Shown in pieces: positions 45,129 through 54,116 of a stretch of DNA of 64,000 nt. The notes beneath the pieces are model-generated. The model ran no database searches. It had not been told where the DNA came from and worked only from the letters and a program-made list of their open reading frames with translations. The position numbers and the translations under genes are program-made. The number at the start of each line of letters is the position of its first letter. The first letter of the stretch is position 1. The DNA lies in assembly GCA_003134555.1 (NCBI GenBank), contig PLBO01000042.1:38040-102039 (forward strand). Direction: 5' to 3'. This DNA is from Actinomycetota bacterium. Its GTDB lineage: Bacteria; Actinomycetota; Acidimicrobiia; IMCC26256; PALSA-610.

Positions 45129-46069
45129 CGGCCGGCAGCTTCCTCGACCCGCTCTACCGGATCGTCGGCTGGCTCCTGGCGTTCCTCTACTACCCCACGC
45201 ACAGCCTCGGCCTGGCGATCATCGTGCTCACGCTCATCGTCATGGTCATCCAACTCCCGCTGATCGCCAAGCAGACCCGTTCAATGATCCTCATGCAGCG
45301 GGTCCAGCCGGAGATCAAGAAGATCCAGCAGAAATACAAGGAAGACCGCGCGAAGCAGAACGAAGAGTTGATGAAGTTCTACCAGGAGAACAAGATCAAC
45401 CCGCTCGCGAGCTGTCTCCCGCTGCTGTTGACACTCCCGATCGGTATCGCCGTGCTGGGGACGTTCCGGCACCCCGGAATCCAGTACCACATTCCTCGCT
45501 CGGGTACGTTCGCCAAGCTCTACGTAGACATCTGCGGCAAGACCACGGTCAACCCCGGCGTCTGCGGCGCCGCGATCAAGAAGCACGCGCCGAGTGCGTT
45601 GCACTTCCTGGGCATGCGCCTCAATCTTTCGGCTGCGAACGCCATCGCCGACAGCATCGGTGCGGCTGCGCCGTATCTGGTGCTGCTCGCGCTCGTGATC
45701 CTCACGGGTTGGTACCAGGTCCGCCAGACCCAGACTCGCCAGCTGAAAACCGGCGGAGCCGCGCCGAATGCGCAGATGCAGGCCGTCACCAAGATCATGC
45801 CGATCTTCTTCGGGGTGATCTCCTACGGCTTCAGCGCCGCCACGACGCTCTACTTCGTCATCTCGAACGCGTGGCGGATCGGCCAGCAGCACTTTGTCCT
45901 CAACAAGATGTACGAGGAGGAGCACCCGGGATTTAGCGGTGGGGCGTCGAGTCCGGCGCCGAAGCCGGGAACCGACGATTCACAGCCTCCGATTGCAAAT
46001 GGTGGGGCCAAGGAGACGGCCCGACCCTCACCGAACGCCCGCCGCAAGAAGAAGAAGCGAAAGCGCTGA
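45122..46069 (+). CDS. yidC: Membrane protein insertase YidC/Oxa1
   Basis: A 315-aa insertase from GTG 45122 (MLAAGSFLDPLYRIVGWLL), overlapping the yidD stop; the longer ORF is Arg-rich shadow. Five membrane helices of the Oxa1 fold are visible, with the cytoplasmic hairpin RVQPEIKKIQQKYKEDRAKQ between helices 1 and 2 and SCLPLLLTLPIGIAVLG after it. The C-terminal tail is basic (RRKKKKRKR), as in ribosome-binding Gram-positive YidC. It inserts Sec-independent and Sec-dependent membrane proteins. Confidence 0.95.
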   Translation: MLAAGSFLDPLYRIVGWLLAFLYYPTHSLGLAIIVLTLIVMVIQLPLIAKQTRSMILMQRVQPEIKKIQQKYKEDRAKQNEELMKFYQENKINPLASCLPLLLTLPIGIAVLGTFRHPGIQYHIPRSGTFAKLYVDICGKTTVNPGVCGAAIKKHAPSALHFLGMRLNLSAANAIADSIGAAAPYLVLLALVILTGWYQVRQTQTRQLKTGGAAPNAQMQAVTKIMPIFFGVISYGFSAATTLYFVISNAWRIGQQHFVLNKMYEEEHPGFSGGASSPAPKPGTDDSQPPIANGGAKETARPSPNARRKKKKRKR

Positions 46070-46072
46070 CGC

Positions 46073-47056
46073 ATGGACTGGATCGAGGTCACCGCTCGCA
46101 CGGTCGACGAGGCGAAGGAACTCGCGCTCGATCGGTTGGGGGTCGTGGAGGACGAGCTCGAGTACGAGGTCGTCGACGAAGCCCGTCGGGGCCTGTTCGG
46201 CATCGCCCGCGGCGATGCGCGCATCCGGGCGCGGGTGAAGCCGCTCTCGCGGGAGAAGCCGTCCGACCGCAAACGCCGCCGGCGCCCGAACGAGCGCTCC
46301 CAGCGCGGTGGCCAAGGCGGGGGTGGTGGGCGAGGCGGCGGATCGTCGCGTGGCCCGCGTTCCGGGGATCGCCCGGGTGGAGTGGCGACGCGGGCCGACG
46401 CCGATGATGGATCGCAGGAAGCGGACCAGCCGAGAGAGGCGAAGCAATCGCCGGCAAGGGCTCCCGGGCAAGGCGGCGGCCGTCGCCGCCGTGGTGGCCG
46501 GGGCCGCGGAAGTGGAGGCGGCACTCGTGAAGCCTCCACCGGTGAAGGCGGCTCTGATTCGGACGACAAGGTGGAAGCGGAGGTCGATGTGGAAACCGTC
46601 CCGGTAAGCGACCAGGCGGAGCACGCTGCAAGGTTCACCGAGGAGCTCGTCCGGACGATGGGCTTCTCGGCCTCGATCCGCACCGAGATCGACGAAGACG
46701 ACGTGACGGTGCACGTCGAGGGCGACGGGCTGGGCGCGCTGGTCGGGCCCCGGGGCGTGACGATCCAGGCGCTCCAGGAGGTGGTGCGGGCAGTGGTCCA
46801 GCACCACGCCGGCGGGCACAGTGCCTGGATCCACGTCGACGTCGCCGGGTACCGCGAGCGCCGACGGCAAGCACTCGCCGAGTTCGCGCGCCAGGTTGCA
46901 AGCGAGGTCACCGCGACGGGCGAGGAACGTGCGCTCGAGCCGATGGGCGCCGCCGATCGCAAGGTTGTGCACGACGTCGTTTCGGAGATCGACGGGGTCA
47001 GCACCACCTCGGAGGGCGAAGAACCCCGGCGCCGGGTCGTCGTTCTACCCGAGTAA
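46073..47056 (+). CDS. jag: Jag/KhpB-like RNA-binding protein (Jag-N, KH, R3H)
   Basis: A 327-aa protein. The N-terminal Jag domain (MDWIEVTARTVDEAKELALD, residues 1-58) is followed by a ~130-residue low-complexity Gly/Arg/Pro/Glu linker much longer than usual. Next comes a KH-II domain (GDGLGALVGPRGVTIQALQE) and a C-terminal R3H domain (GYRERRRQALAEFARQV). Jag/KhpB binds RNA and affects cell division in Firmicutes. It starts 3 nt after yidC. Confidence 0.92.
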   Translation: MDWIEVTARTVDEAKELALDRLGVVEDELEYEVVDEARRGLFGIARGDARIRARVKPLSREKPSDRKRRRRPNERSQRGGQGGGGGRGGGSSRGPRSGDRPGGVATRADADDGSQEADQPREAKQSPARAPGQGGGRRRRGGRGRGSGGGTREASTGEGGSDSDDKVEAEVDVETVPVSDQAEHAARFTEELVRTMGFSASIRTEIDEDDVTVHVEGDGLGALVGPRGVTIQALQEVVRAVVQHHAGGHSAWIHVDVAGYRERRRQALAEFARQVASEVTATGEERALEPMGAADRKVVHDVVSEIDGVSTTSEGEEPRRRVVVLPE

Positions 47057-47107
47057 AGCGGGCCGGGGGCTCGTTCCCGTGGTGGCGGGGCAGTAGATGG
47101 GGCTGCC

Positions 47108-47740
47108 ATGAGCCCCGAAACCGAGGCACTACGAGAGGCGCTGGAGCGAGCCCGCGCCGCCGGATTCCTGGGCCCGGGCCCGATCGAGCCCCATCTCGAT
47201 CACTCGGCCGGGTTCGCGGAAGCGGCCGAGGCCGCGCTCGGCCGGGAACCGGCCAACTTCGCCGATCTCGGCACCGGTGGCGGTGTTCCCGGCCTCGTTC
47301 TGGCTTTGCGCTGGACCGGGTCTCGCGGGGTATTCATCGACAGCAATCAGCGGCGCGGCGCGGGGCTGCGCGAGGCCGTGCTGGGGCTGGGGCTCGAGGA
47401 CCGGATCGAGGTGCTCGAGCAGCGGGCCGAGTCCGTCGGGCGACTTGGGCCCTACCGGGAGCGCTTCGAGATCGTGACCGCCAGGAGCTTTGCCGGACCG
47501 GCGGTCACCGCTGAGATCGCCGCGGGGCTCGTCGCGGTGGGCGGGGCCCTGGTTGTGAGCGAGCCACCAGACTCCGCCGTCCGGCGCTGGCCGCCCGACG
47601 AGCTCGCCGATCTCGGATTCGGCCCCGCGGAGCTGGTCGAACGTGCCCAGGCCCATTTTGCTGTGGTGCGTAAGTCCGCGATTGCTCCGGAGCGCTTCCC
47701 TCGCCCGGTTGGTCGACCCGCCAAACGACCCCTGTGGTGA
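47108..47740 (+). CDS. rsmG: 16S rRNA (guanine527-N7) methyltransferase RsmG
   Basis: A 210-aa SAM methyltransferase. FADLGTGGGVPGLVLAL near residue 50 is the SAM-binding loop, FIDSNQRRGAGLREAV the second acidic strand, and TARSFAGPAVTAEIA the conserved C-half motif. Compared with E. coli GidB it has a short N-terminal region, as in other Actinobacteria. It methylates G527 near the decoding centre. A parS site overlaps the base after its stop. Confidence 0.92.
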   Translation: MSPETEALREALERARAAGFLGPGPIEPHLDHSAGFAEAAEAALGREPANFADLGTGGGVPGLVLALRWTGSRGVFIDSNQRRGAGLREAVLGLGLEDRIEVLEQRAESVGRLGPYRERFEIVTARSFAGPAVTAEIAAGLVAVGGALVVSEPPDSAVRRWPPDELADLGFGPAELVERAQAHFAVVRKSAIAPERFPRPVGRPAKRPLW

Positions 47741-47756
47741 TGTTCCACGTGGAACA
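47741..47756. promoter_or_regulatory. parS site 1
   Basis: TGTTCCACGTGGAACA is a perfect 16-bp palindrome (18 bp with flanking a/t), close to the parS consensus TGTTTCACGTGAAACA. ParB binds it to segregate the origin. Confidence 0.9.
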
Positions 47757-47826
47757 TGCCCGCGCGAGATTCCCAGGCGCGAGAAACCGCGCCGGCCCGC
47801 GCGTCGGCGCCGGCGTCTCTTTTCTA

Positions 47827-47842
47827 TGTTCCACGTGAAACA
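47827..47842. promoter_or_regulatory. parS site 2
   Basis: TGTTCCACGTGAAACA differs from the consensus at one position. It lies 86 bp from parS 1, in the rsmG-parA gap. Confidence 0.9.
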
Positions 47843-47986
47843 TTGACGTTGAACCCTGTTTTTCTGCTGCGCGGCAGTAGTACGATGCGCCGGCTTCGCA
47901 CGGTGCGGGGCGTGGACCGGCGGTACGGCCGCTAGTCCCGAGAGCACCGGTTGTGCGACCGATTACATCCCTTTGGGAGGCGAGGA

Positions 47987-49072
47987 ATGGCATCTGACGA
48001 CGCGCTCGCCCAGGGCCACGGCCAGGGTCGCAAGCGCTGGTTCGGCGGACGCGGGTCGACGAGCGCGGCCCCACAACAAGAGGGTGAGAGCAATATGGCA
48101 CCACCCGCAGACCCGGCGATCGAGGAAGTTTCCGTTCCGGCCGAACCGCAGCCGGGCGTTGAACACAACGACGAAGCCGCAGCCGACACCCGGGTGGAGC
48201 CCGAAGAGAAGGTCGCGGCGCCGATTCCGGTCCCGCCGGAGGCCCTTGCCTCTCTGCGAGCGCGGGGCGGCGAACAGTCCGACCAGGAGCTTCAACTCCC
48301 CGTCGTGATCTCGATCGCCAACCAAAAGGGCGGAGTTGGAAAGACCACGACCGCGGTCAATCTCGGTGCCGCCCTCGCCGAGCTCGACTACCGGGTCCTG
48401 GTCATCGACCTCGATCCCCAGGGCAATGCGACGACCGGCATGGGGATAAGTCACCGCAATGTCGAAGGCTCGATCTACGACGTGATCATGAACGACGCGC
48501 CGATCGACGACTGCACCGAGCCGACGTCGGTGCGGAACCTCTTCGTCGTGCCGGCCACGATCGACCTCGCGGGTGCCGAGATCGAACTCGTTCCCGCGTT
48601 CTCACGGGAGCTGAAGCTGCGCCGCGCGCTCGCTCAGATCAGCGGCTCCTACGACTTCACGTTGATCGACTGTCCGCCCTCACTCGGGCTGCTGACGGTC
48701 AACGGCCTCGCGGCCTCCGATGACGTCATCGTTCCGATCCAGTGCGAGTACTACGCGCTCGAGGGCCTTGGCCAGCTTCTCCGCAATGTTGCCCTGGTGA
48801 AATCGAATCTCAACCCGGCCCTCGATGTCCGGGGGATCGTGCTCACCATGTACGACGCGCGGACCAAGCTCGCCGAGCAGGTGGAGCGGGAGGTTCGGTC
48901 GCACTTCGGAGCGAAGGTCTACCGGACGGTTGTCCCCAGGACTGTGCGTATCTCCGAGGCCCCCTCGTTCGGCCAGCCGGTGACGGTTTTCGACTCGACC
49001 TCGCGGGGCGCTCTGGCATATCGCGAGCTGGCCAAGGAGGTGAGCCGTGGCGCGACCCGGAGGGCTGGGTAG
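47987..49072 (+). CDS. parA: Chromosome-partitioning ATPase ParA (Soj)
   Basis: A 361-aa Walker-type ATPase from ATG 47987 (MASDDALAQG), preceded by GGGAGGCGAGGA. A ~105-residue acidic, probably disordered N-terminal extension precedes ISIANQKGGVGKTTTAVNLG (deviant Walker A). DLDPQGNATTG (Walker A') and FTLIDCPPSLGLL (Walker B) follow. With ParB and parS it moves origins apart. The N-terminal extension is longer than in Soj proteins of Firmicutes. Confidence 0.95.
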   Translation: MASDDALAQGHGQGRKRWFGGRGSTSAAPQQEGESNMAPPADPAIEEVSVPAEPQPGVEHNDEAAADTRVEPEEKVAAPIPVPPEALASLRARGGEQSDQELQLPVVISIANQKGGVGKTTTAVNLGAALAELDYRVLVIDLDPQGNATTGMGISHRNVEGSIYDVIMNDAPIDDCTEPTSVRNLFVVPATIDLAGAEIELVPAFSRELKLRRALAQISGSYDFTLIDCPPSLGLLTVNGLAASDDVIVPIQCEYYALEGLGQLLRNVALVKSNLNPALDVRGIVLTMYDARTKLAEQVEREVRSHFGAKVYRTVVPRTVRISEAPSFGQPVTVFDSTSRGALAYRELAKEVSRGATRRAG

Positions 49073-49940
49073 AGGACTGGGCGCATTGATCCCGACCGGG
49101 ACGGTCGCAGAACAGGCCGGCGGCCTGGCCGACATCCCGGTTTCGGAGATCCGGCCGAACCCTCAACAGCCGCGCGAGCACTTCGACGAGGAGGCCCTGG
49201 CCGCGCTCGCCGACTCGATTCGCGAGGTCGGTATCTTGCAGCCCGTCCTCGTGCGCGCGGCCGAGGACAGTGGCTACGAGCTCATCGCCGGCGAGCGGCG
49301 CTGGCGCGCCGCCCGGCGGGTTGGTCTCCAAACGGTGCCGGCGATGGTCCGGGTCGCCGACGACGCGGCAATGCTCCAGCACGCCATCGTCGAGAACATC
49401 CAGCGTGAGGAGCTGAATCCGCTGGAGGAAGCCGCCGCGTACCAACAGCTCATCGAGGATTTCTCGCTGACCCACGACGACGTCGCGACGCGCGTGGGCA
49501 AGAGTCGGGTGACGATCACCAACACGCTGCGGCTCCTGCAGTTGCCGCCGTCGATCCAGCGCTGCCTCAAGGACCGCACCATTCGCATGGGTCACGCGCG
49601 GGCGCTGCTCGGTACTCCGGATCGCGCCTTCCAAGAGCAGCTCGCCCGGAGGGTCGTCGCGGAGGACCTCTCAGTTCGCGAAGTCGAAGAAGCGATCCGC
49701 AATCGCCAGGAGCCCGTGACCCCCAAGGCCGAGGTCGCCGCGGCGGCCGCAGACCCGGGTGGCCGCCTCCGGGCACCGGGGCTGATGGAGCTCGAGGAGC
49801 TTCTCGGCGACTACCTCGAGACCCGGGTGCGAATCACGATGGGCGCCCGCCACGGGCGGGTGCTGATCGAGTTCGCGAACCTCGAGGATCTCGAGCGCAT
49901 ATATCGCGCGATGAGCCAAGGACCCGCGGGAGTCGCTTGA
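49047..49940 (+). CDS. parB: Chromosome-partitioning protein ParB (Spo0J)
   Basis: A 297-aa CTPase/DNA clamp overlapping parA by 26 nt. GLGRGLGALIP at the N-terminus is the ParA-stimulating motif. IPVSEIRPNPQQPR and GYELIAGERRWRAA are the CTP-binding region (GERRxRA), IVENIQREELNPLEEA is box II, and RVGKSRVTITNTLRLLQLP the helix-turn-helix. Two parS sites lie just upstream of parA. Confidence 0.96.
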   Translation: MARPGGLGRGLGALIPTGTVAEQAGGLADIPVSEIRPNPQQPREHFDEEALAALADSIREVGILQPVLVRAAEDSGYELIAGERRWRAARRVGLQTVPAMVRVADDAAMLQHAIVENIQREELNPLEEAAAYQQLIEDFSLTHDDVATRVGKSRVTITNTLRLLQLPPSIQRCLKDRTIRMGHARALLGTPDRAFQEQLARRVVAEDLSVREVEEAIRNRQEPVTPKAEVAAAAADPGGRLRAPGLMELEELLGDYLETRVRITMGARHGRVLIEFANLEDLERIYRAMSQGPAGVA

Positions 49941-49980
49941 CCAACGCCTGGCCGACCCGGCCGGCGGTCTGAACGCGAAC

Positions 49981-50994
49981 CTAGAGGGAGCCGGCGGGCG
50001 GCTCTTCGACCCGCGGCTCCTCGAGGCCACGGCGTATACCCTCGACCAGCACTCGAGTCACGTCGGGGAGTCGGACGGTGAGCATCTCGCGGGCGTCGGC
50101 GGGATCGCGCCCGACGAGCTCGCAGACGACGGCGGGCATGCGCGTCTCTCGGAGGAACCGATACGTGCGACCGACCGGGTCATCGACGTCGTCGCGCACG
50201 GAGCGCAGCGACTCCGTCAGGCGCAACGCGAGGGAGAGCCCGCCTTCCGAACGGAACGAGCCGCTCGCGAAGTAGGCGCACCGGACGCCGGGTTCGCCGC
50301 TGTTCGTGAGCGCGACGAATGCGCCGGCCCGGAACCGGTTGGCCTGCGCGGTCAGCTCGCCCGGATCGTCGCCGGAGGTGTCGAGGCCGATGATCGCGCC
50401 GAGGTTGTCCATCGCGCGCTTGACCGCGTTCGCGAGTGCACCCATCGCGGGTTCCGCAACCAGGAACAGGCGGAGGCCGTCGAACCGCAAGGGGGCGCGA
50501 CGAAGGTCTTCTCGCTCGCGCACGCTCGCGACCGAGCCGGCCGCGAGACCACTCACGCGGTCGATCGCTGCCAACGTTTCGCGCCCGCACACGCCGTCGG
50601 CCGTCGTACCCGCATTGCGTTGGAACTGGCGTAGCGCGGTCTCGCTCTCGGGCCCGAGGATGCCGTCCTCGCGGCCCGCATCGAAGCCGAGCACGTTCAG
50701 TCGACGCTGGAGCTCGGCGACATCGTCTCCGCGCAACATGTCTCCAGAGAGATAGAGCAGGCGATCGCCGAGCTGAAAGCCGCTCTCGATGAGGGCGCCC
50801 CAGGTCTCGGGCCCGCAAATACCGTCGACGTGAAGCCCGCGCCGTACCTGAAAGGCGCGGACCCCGGCCTCGACTGTCTCGTCGAAGACGTCGTTGGCTG
50901 CGGCATTCGATGTGGGACGTAGTCCGAGTCGCGTACTGAGGTCGCGGACCGCGTTGCCGCGGTCACCCCGCTGTAGCACTACCGGACCCTTCAA
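49981..50994 (-). CDS. CwlM-like protein: two peptidoglycan-binding domains plus degenerate amidase_3
   Basis: A 337-aa protein. PG_binding_1 repeats lie at residues ~8-70 (FQVRRGLHVDGICGPETWGA) and ~85-145 (FQRNAGTTADGVCGRETLAA). The C-terminal ~170 residues follow the amidase_3 fold, but the zinc ligands appear lost: the usual DPGHGG is VAEPAMG, and the SLHANA-type strand is ALTNSG; only the late Glu (VVCELVGRD) remains. Neighbouring trxA and trxB match the mycobacterial cwlM locus, where CwlM regulates peptidoglycan synthesis via MurA. A regulatory, non-catalytic role is therefore likely. Confidence 0.82.
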   Translation of the reverse strand: MKGPVVLQRGDRGNAVRDLSTRLGLRPTSNAAANDVFDETVEAGVRAFQVRRGLHVDGICGPETWGALIESGFQLGDRLLYLSGDMLRGDDVAELQRRLNVLGFDAGREDGILGPESETALRQFQRNAGTTADGVCGRETLAAIDRVSGLAAGSVASVREREDLRRAPLRFDGLRLFLVAEPAMGALANAVKRAMDNLGAIIGLDTSGDDPGELTAQANRFRAGAFVALTNSGEPGVRCAYFASGSFRSEGGLSLALRLTESLRSVRDDVDDPVGRTYRFLRETRMPAVVCELVGRDPADAREMLTVRLPDVTRVLVEGIRRGLEEPRVEEPPAGSL

Positions 50995-51320
50995 TCGATG
51001 AACTCGGCGAGCTCCTCGAGCAGCTGGGGCTTGCCCTTCGCGCCCACCAGGCGCTTCTTCACCTCACCGTCGGCGATGACCAACAGTGTGGGGATGCTCA
51101 TGACCTCGTAGCGGCGAGCAACGTTCGGGTTGTCGTCGACGTTGAGCTTCGCGATCTGGATGCGGCCCGCGTGCTCTTTGGCAATATCTTCCAGCACGGG
51201 CGTGATCATCTTGCACGGCCCGCACCATTCGGCCCAGAAGTCGATGAGGATCGGGGTCTCGGCGGCGCCGACGGTCTCGTCGAAGGTTGCATCAGTTAGC
51301 GTCACAATACCGTCAGACAC
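50991..51320 (-). CDS. trxA: Thioredoxin
   Basis: A 109-aa thioredoxin with active site WCGPC in FWAEWCGPCKM, cis-Pro in SIPTLLV and the C-terminal GAKGKPQLLEEL. It reduces protein disulfides with electrons from the adjacent TrxB. It overlaps the cwlM-like start by 4 nt and follows trxB by 13 nt. Confidence 0.97.
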   Translation of the reverse strand: MSDGIVTLTDATFDETVGAAETPILIDFWAEWCGPCKMITPVLEDIAKEHAGRIQIAKLNVDDNPNVARRYEVMSIPTLLVIADGEVKKRLVGAKGKPQLLEELAEFID

Positions 51321-51333
51321 AGGGTTCCTTTCT

Positions 51334-52278
51334 CTACTCGACAGCCGTGGACACGTCGTCGAGGGTCTCGAGGTAGCGCTCGGTCTCGAGCGCCGCCATA
51401 CATCCGGAGCCGGCCGCGGTGACCGCTTGGCGGAAAATGTGGTCCTGCACGTCGCCGGCCGCGAACACGCCGGGCCGAGAGGTGGTGGTCGAGCCGGGCC
51501 GGGTCACGATGTAGCCGCCGTCGTCGAGGTCGACCTGACCGACGAAGAGCTTGGTGTTCGGGTCGTGCCCGATCGCCACGAACAAACCCGTCACGGGAAG
51601 TTCGGTGTCGGTGCCGGTCTCGACATCGCGTAGTTCCAACGCCTCGACGCGACCGCTGCCCTTCACGCCCGTGACCGTGCTGTTCCAGCGGAACTCGATC
51701 TTCGGGTTGCCGAACGCGCGGTCCTGCATGATCTTCGACGCGCGTAGCTCCTTGCGGCGGTGCACGAGCGTTACCTTGTCGGCGAACTTCGTCAGGAAGT
51801 TCGCTTCTTCGAGCGCGGAGTCGCCGCCACCTACGACTGCGATCTCGTGGCCTCGGAAGAAGAAGCCGTCGCAGGTGGCGCACGTGGAGACGCCTCGTCC
51901 CAGCAAGCTCTGCTCGGTCGAGAGACCGAGCATCCGAGCCTGCGCGCCCGTCGCAACGATCACGGATCGGGCGAGTTCGTCGCGCCCGCTGATCCGAACC
52001 CGAAGCGGCGTTTGCGAGAAGTCGACCTCTTCGACGTCGGCGGTGATGAACTCGGCGCCGAATCGTTCCGCCTGCTCGCGGAACTTCGCCATGAGGTCGG
52101 GGCCGATGATGCCGTCGGGGAAGCCCGGGTAGTTCTCGACGTCGGTGGTCAGCATGAGCTGGCCACCGGCCTGGAGTCCTTCGATGACGAGCGGCTTCAG
52201 ATTGGCGCGTGCGGTGTAGATCGCGGCCGTGAGACCGGCGGGCCCGGACCCGATGATGATGACTTCCCGCGCGCTCAT
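51334..52278 (-). CDS. trxB: Thioredoxin reductase (NADPH)
   Basis: A 314-aa flavoenzyme. FAD site [16 protein letters not shown], redox pair in [18 protein letters not shown] site [15 protein letters not shown] and the C-terminal FAD contact [20 protein letters not shown] are all present. It transfers electrons from NADPH to thioredoxin. The order trxB-trxA-cwlM is the mycobacterial one. Confidence 0.96.
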   Translation of the reverse strand: MSAREVIIIGSGPAGLTAAIYTARANLKPLVIEGLQAGGQLMLTTDVENYPGFPDGIIGPDLMAKFREQAERFGAEFITADVEEVDFSQTPLRVRISGRDELARSVIVATGAQARMLGLSTEQSLLGRGVSTCATCDGFFFRGHEIAVVGGGDSALEEANFLTKFADKVTLVHRRKELRASKIMQDRAFGNPKIEFRWNSTVTGVKGSGRVEALELRDVETGTDTELPVTGLFVAIGHDPNTKLFVGQVDLDDGGYIVTRPGSTTTSRPGVFAAGDVQDHIFRQAVTAAGSGCMAALETERYLETLDDVSTAVE

Positions 52279-52312
52279 GGCAGTCGGTTCCGTTCTTGGC
52301 CGTTGGTTTCGA

Positions 52313-52588
52313 TCAGGGATTGCGCTTGGTCCATGAGAACCAACCGGCGATCACGAAGATTCCGCCGAGCGTGACCCAGGCCGCCCAGATGTACCCCTGT
52401 TCGAGCAGTACGAGCCCGCGAAAGGCGCCGATGGTCAGTAATACCACCGCCGGCAGCGCGATCAGCGCTGCCAGCAGGCCGTAGACGATGACCCGCGTGA
52501 TCGCCTGCGCCGGCTCGACCGTTCGGTCGCGCACCATCGCGACGGTGCGCTCGATCACATCGGTCGCTTCGGTGGTCCAGTCGCTCAC
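52313..52588 (-). CDS. Small two-helix membrane protein
   Basis: A 91-aa protein. An amphipathic N-terminus ([20 protein letters not shown]) precedes two membrane helices at about residues 29-52 and 63-85. This resembles small actinobacterial phage-holin-like/ATP-synthase-I-like membrane proteins without known function. It lies between trxB and the anti-sigma gene on the same strand. Confidence 0.7.
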   Translation of the reverse strand: MSDWTTEATDVIERTVAMVRDRTVEPAQAITRVIVYGLLAALIALPAVVLLTIGAFRGLVLLEQGYIWAAWVTLGGIFVIAGWFSWTKRNP

Positions 52589-52654
52589 TCGGATCCTTCG
52601 GCTCTTCCCGGTTCGGCAGCGTACATGCCTTGCCGGTCGGCGACCCGGGCCCGG

Positions 52655-53536
52655 TCAGCTCAGCATCTGCACGTTCAGAAGGGTGCAGTTCATGTCTTCG
52701 ACGACGACGGTGTGCTCGCGGTCGCCGGCGAACACGAGGATCACCACCGGCTTGCCCGACAGGGTCGCGGTCGCGCGCAGCACCGGTTCACCGACGAGCA
52801 GTAACTGGCGAGGAGCCTTGCACCCGGCGCCGCCGACGGCGGTCTCCGGGCTGAGCCCCTTTGCGGTCTGGACCGTCGGCGACTGAAGGGCGCTTTTTGG
52901 GTTTGCACGCAACGGGGCGGTCGACGTCGCGCCGAGCCGGTCGCTGCTGTAGTTCGTGCTGTTGCCGGCTCCGTCGACGGCACTGTTGTGAAGGGGAGCG
53001 GTGCGGGATACGGCGGCCTGCGCGAGTGCGTGCACGTCCGAGAACCGGCCCAGCGAGGCACCCGGCTTGAGCGCTCCGCGGTTGGCCGGCGCCGTTTTCA
53101 CCGGATTGGGCGCCGCGGCTGACGACTTGGAGTCGGCGCGGTTCGTTCCGGATCGGCTCGCGCTCAACCCCGCGGCGACGCCGAAGACCGCCACGATCGC
53201 GGCCGCTATCCCACCGGCACTCAGGAGCATTCGGCGTCGGCGATCCTTGCGATCGCCGTGTCGCGTCGCGTTCTCGTCGTCGGCGGCACGGACGGCCTTT
53301 GCTCGGAGTCGGGCGGCGAGCAGTTCCTCGATCTCGGGCGGTTCGCTCAGAAGATCGCGAGCCGCGGCAAGCGTGAAGCGTCGATCGGCGGCGCCGGGCG
53401 TGGCGCGAAGGCGAGCGGCCACCTGATCGGCGCTCAGACCGAGGTCGCGCGCGGCCGCGTCGAGCTCGCCGTCGAGGTCGGCCGAAAGGAGCTCGTCGAG
53501 CTCGTCGGGTTGGAAGGGAGTCGTGTCGTCGTTCAT
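52655..53536 (-). CDS. Membrane anti-sigma factor
   Basis: A 293-aa protein, 4 nt downstream of the sigma factor gene. A cytoplasmic N-terminal ~100 residues (TPFQPDELDELLSADLDGEL, then the helical region EELLAARLRAKA) precedes one membrane helix (MLLSAGGIAAAIVAVFGVAA). A ~165-residue extracytoplasmic domain with two Cys (GGAGCKAPRQ and DMNCTLL) follows. No zinc-type HxxxCxxC motif is present. It corresponds in position to mycobacterial RsmA (Rv3912). It should hold SigM inactive at the membrane. Confidence 0.85.
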   Translation of the reverse strand: MNDDTTPFQPDELDELLSADLDGELDAAARDLGLSADQVAARLRATPGAADRRFTLAAARDLLSEPPEIEELLAARLRAKAVRAADDENATRHGDRKDRRRRMLLSAGGIAAAIVAVFGVAAGLSASRSGTNRADSKSSAAAPNPVKTAPANRGALKPGASLGRFSDVHALAQAAVSRTAPLHNSAVDGAGNSTNYSSDRLGATSTAPLRANPKSALQSPTVQTAKGLSPETAVGGAGCKAPRQLLLVGEPVLRATATLSGKPVVILVFAGDREHTVVVEDMNCTLLNVQMLS

Positions 53537-53540
53537 GGTG

Positions 53541-54107
53541 TCAGGCAGTTGGATGTTCCGACGGGGTCTCCCGGTTCCCGAGGAGATCCGCGAGAGCGGC
53601 GCGACCCCGGGAGATGCGAGAGCGGACGGTGCCCGGGGGGATACCCAGCACGTCGCTGATCTCGGCGTAGTCCATGCCCACGAGATCGCGCAGTGCGACC
53701 GCAGCGCGATATTCGGGGGTCAGCTGGGCGAGCGCGGCGTCGACGTCGAGCCGGTCGGCGATCCCGGCATCGGTCGGCGAAGCGTGTGAGCTCCGGCCCG
53801 GCTCGGGCAGGCTCTCCATGGGGACGGGACGCCGGGAACGGCGGCGCGCCTCGTCGAGCGCGGCGTTTGTTGCCACCCGGTAGGCCCAGGTCGAGAATTT
53901 CGAGCGTCCGTCGAACGACCCGATCTTGCGCGCGATCGCGACGAGCGCTTCCTGGGTGGCGTCGAGCGCGTCGTCGGGATTGCCGAGGATTCTTCGACAC
54001 ACGCCGTGCACCAACGCCGTGTGGTTGCGCAACAGGGCGTCGAGCGCCCCACTGTCACCGTCGGCCGCCCGCCGCGCCAGGACTTCGTCGTGATCGTCGT
54101 CGCGCAC
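53541..54107 (-). CDS. sigM: ECF RNA polymerase sigma factor (SigM-like)
   Basis: A 188-aa sigma-70-family ECF factor. Region 2 is ILGNPDDALDATQEALVAIA with KFSTWAYRVATNAALDEARR. Region 4 is LTPEYRAAVALRDLVGMDYA with the helix-turn-helix EISDVLGIPPGTVRSRISRG. Its cognate anti-sigma gene follows after 4 nt. It starts 9 nt after the DegV gene stop. Name by synteny with Rv3911. Confidence 0.93.
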   Translation of the reverse strand: MRDDDHDEVLARRAADGDSGALDALLRNHTALVHGVCRRILGNPDDALDATQEALVAIARKIGSFDGRSKFSTWAYRVATNAALDEARRRSRRPVPMESLPEPGRSSHASPTDAGIADRLDVDAALAQLTPEYRAAVALRDLVGMDYAEISDVLGIPPGTVRSRISRGRAALADLLGNRETPSEHPTA

Positions 54108-54116
54108 CGACGATGC

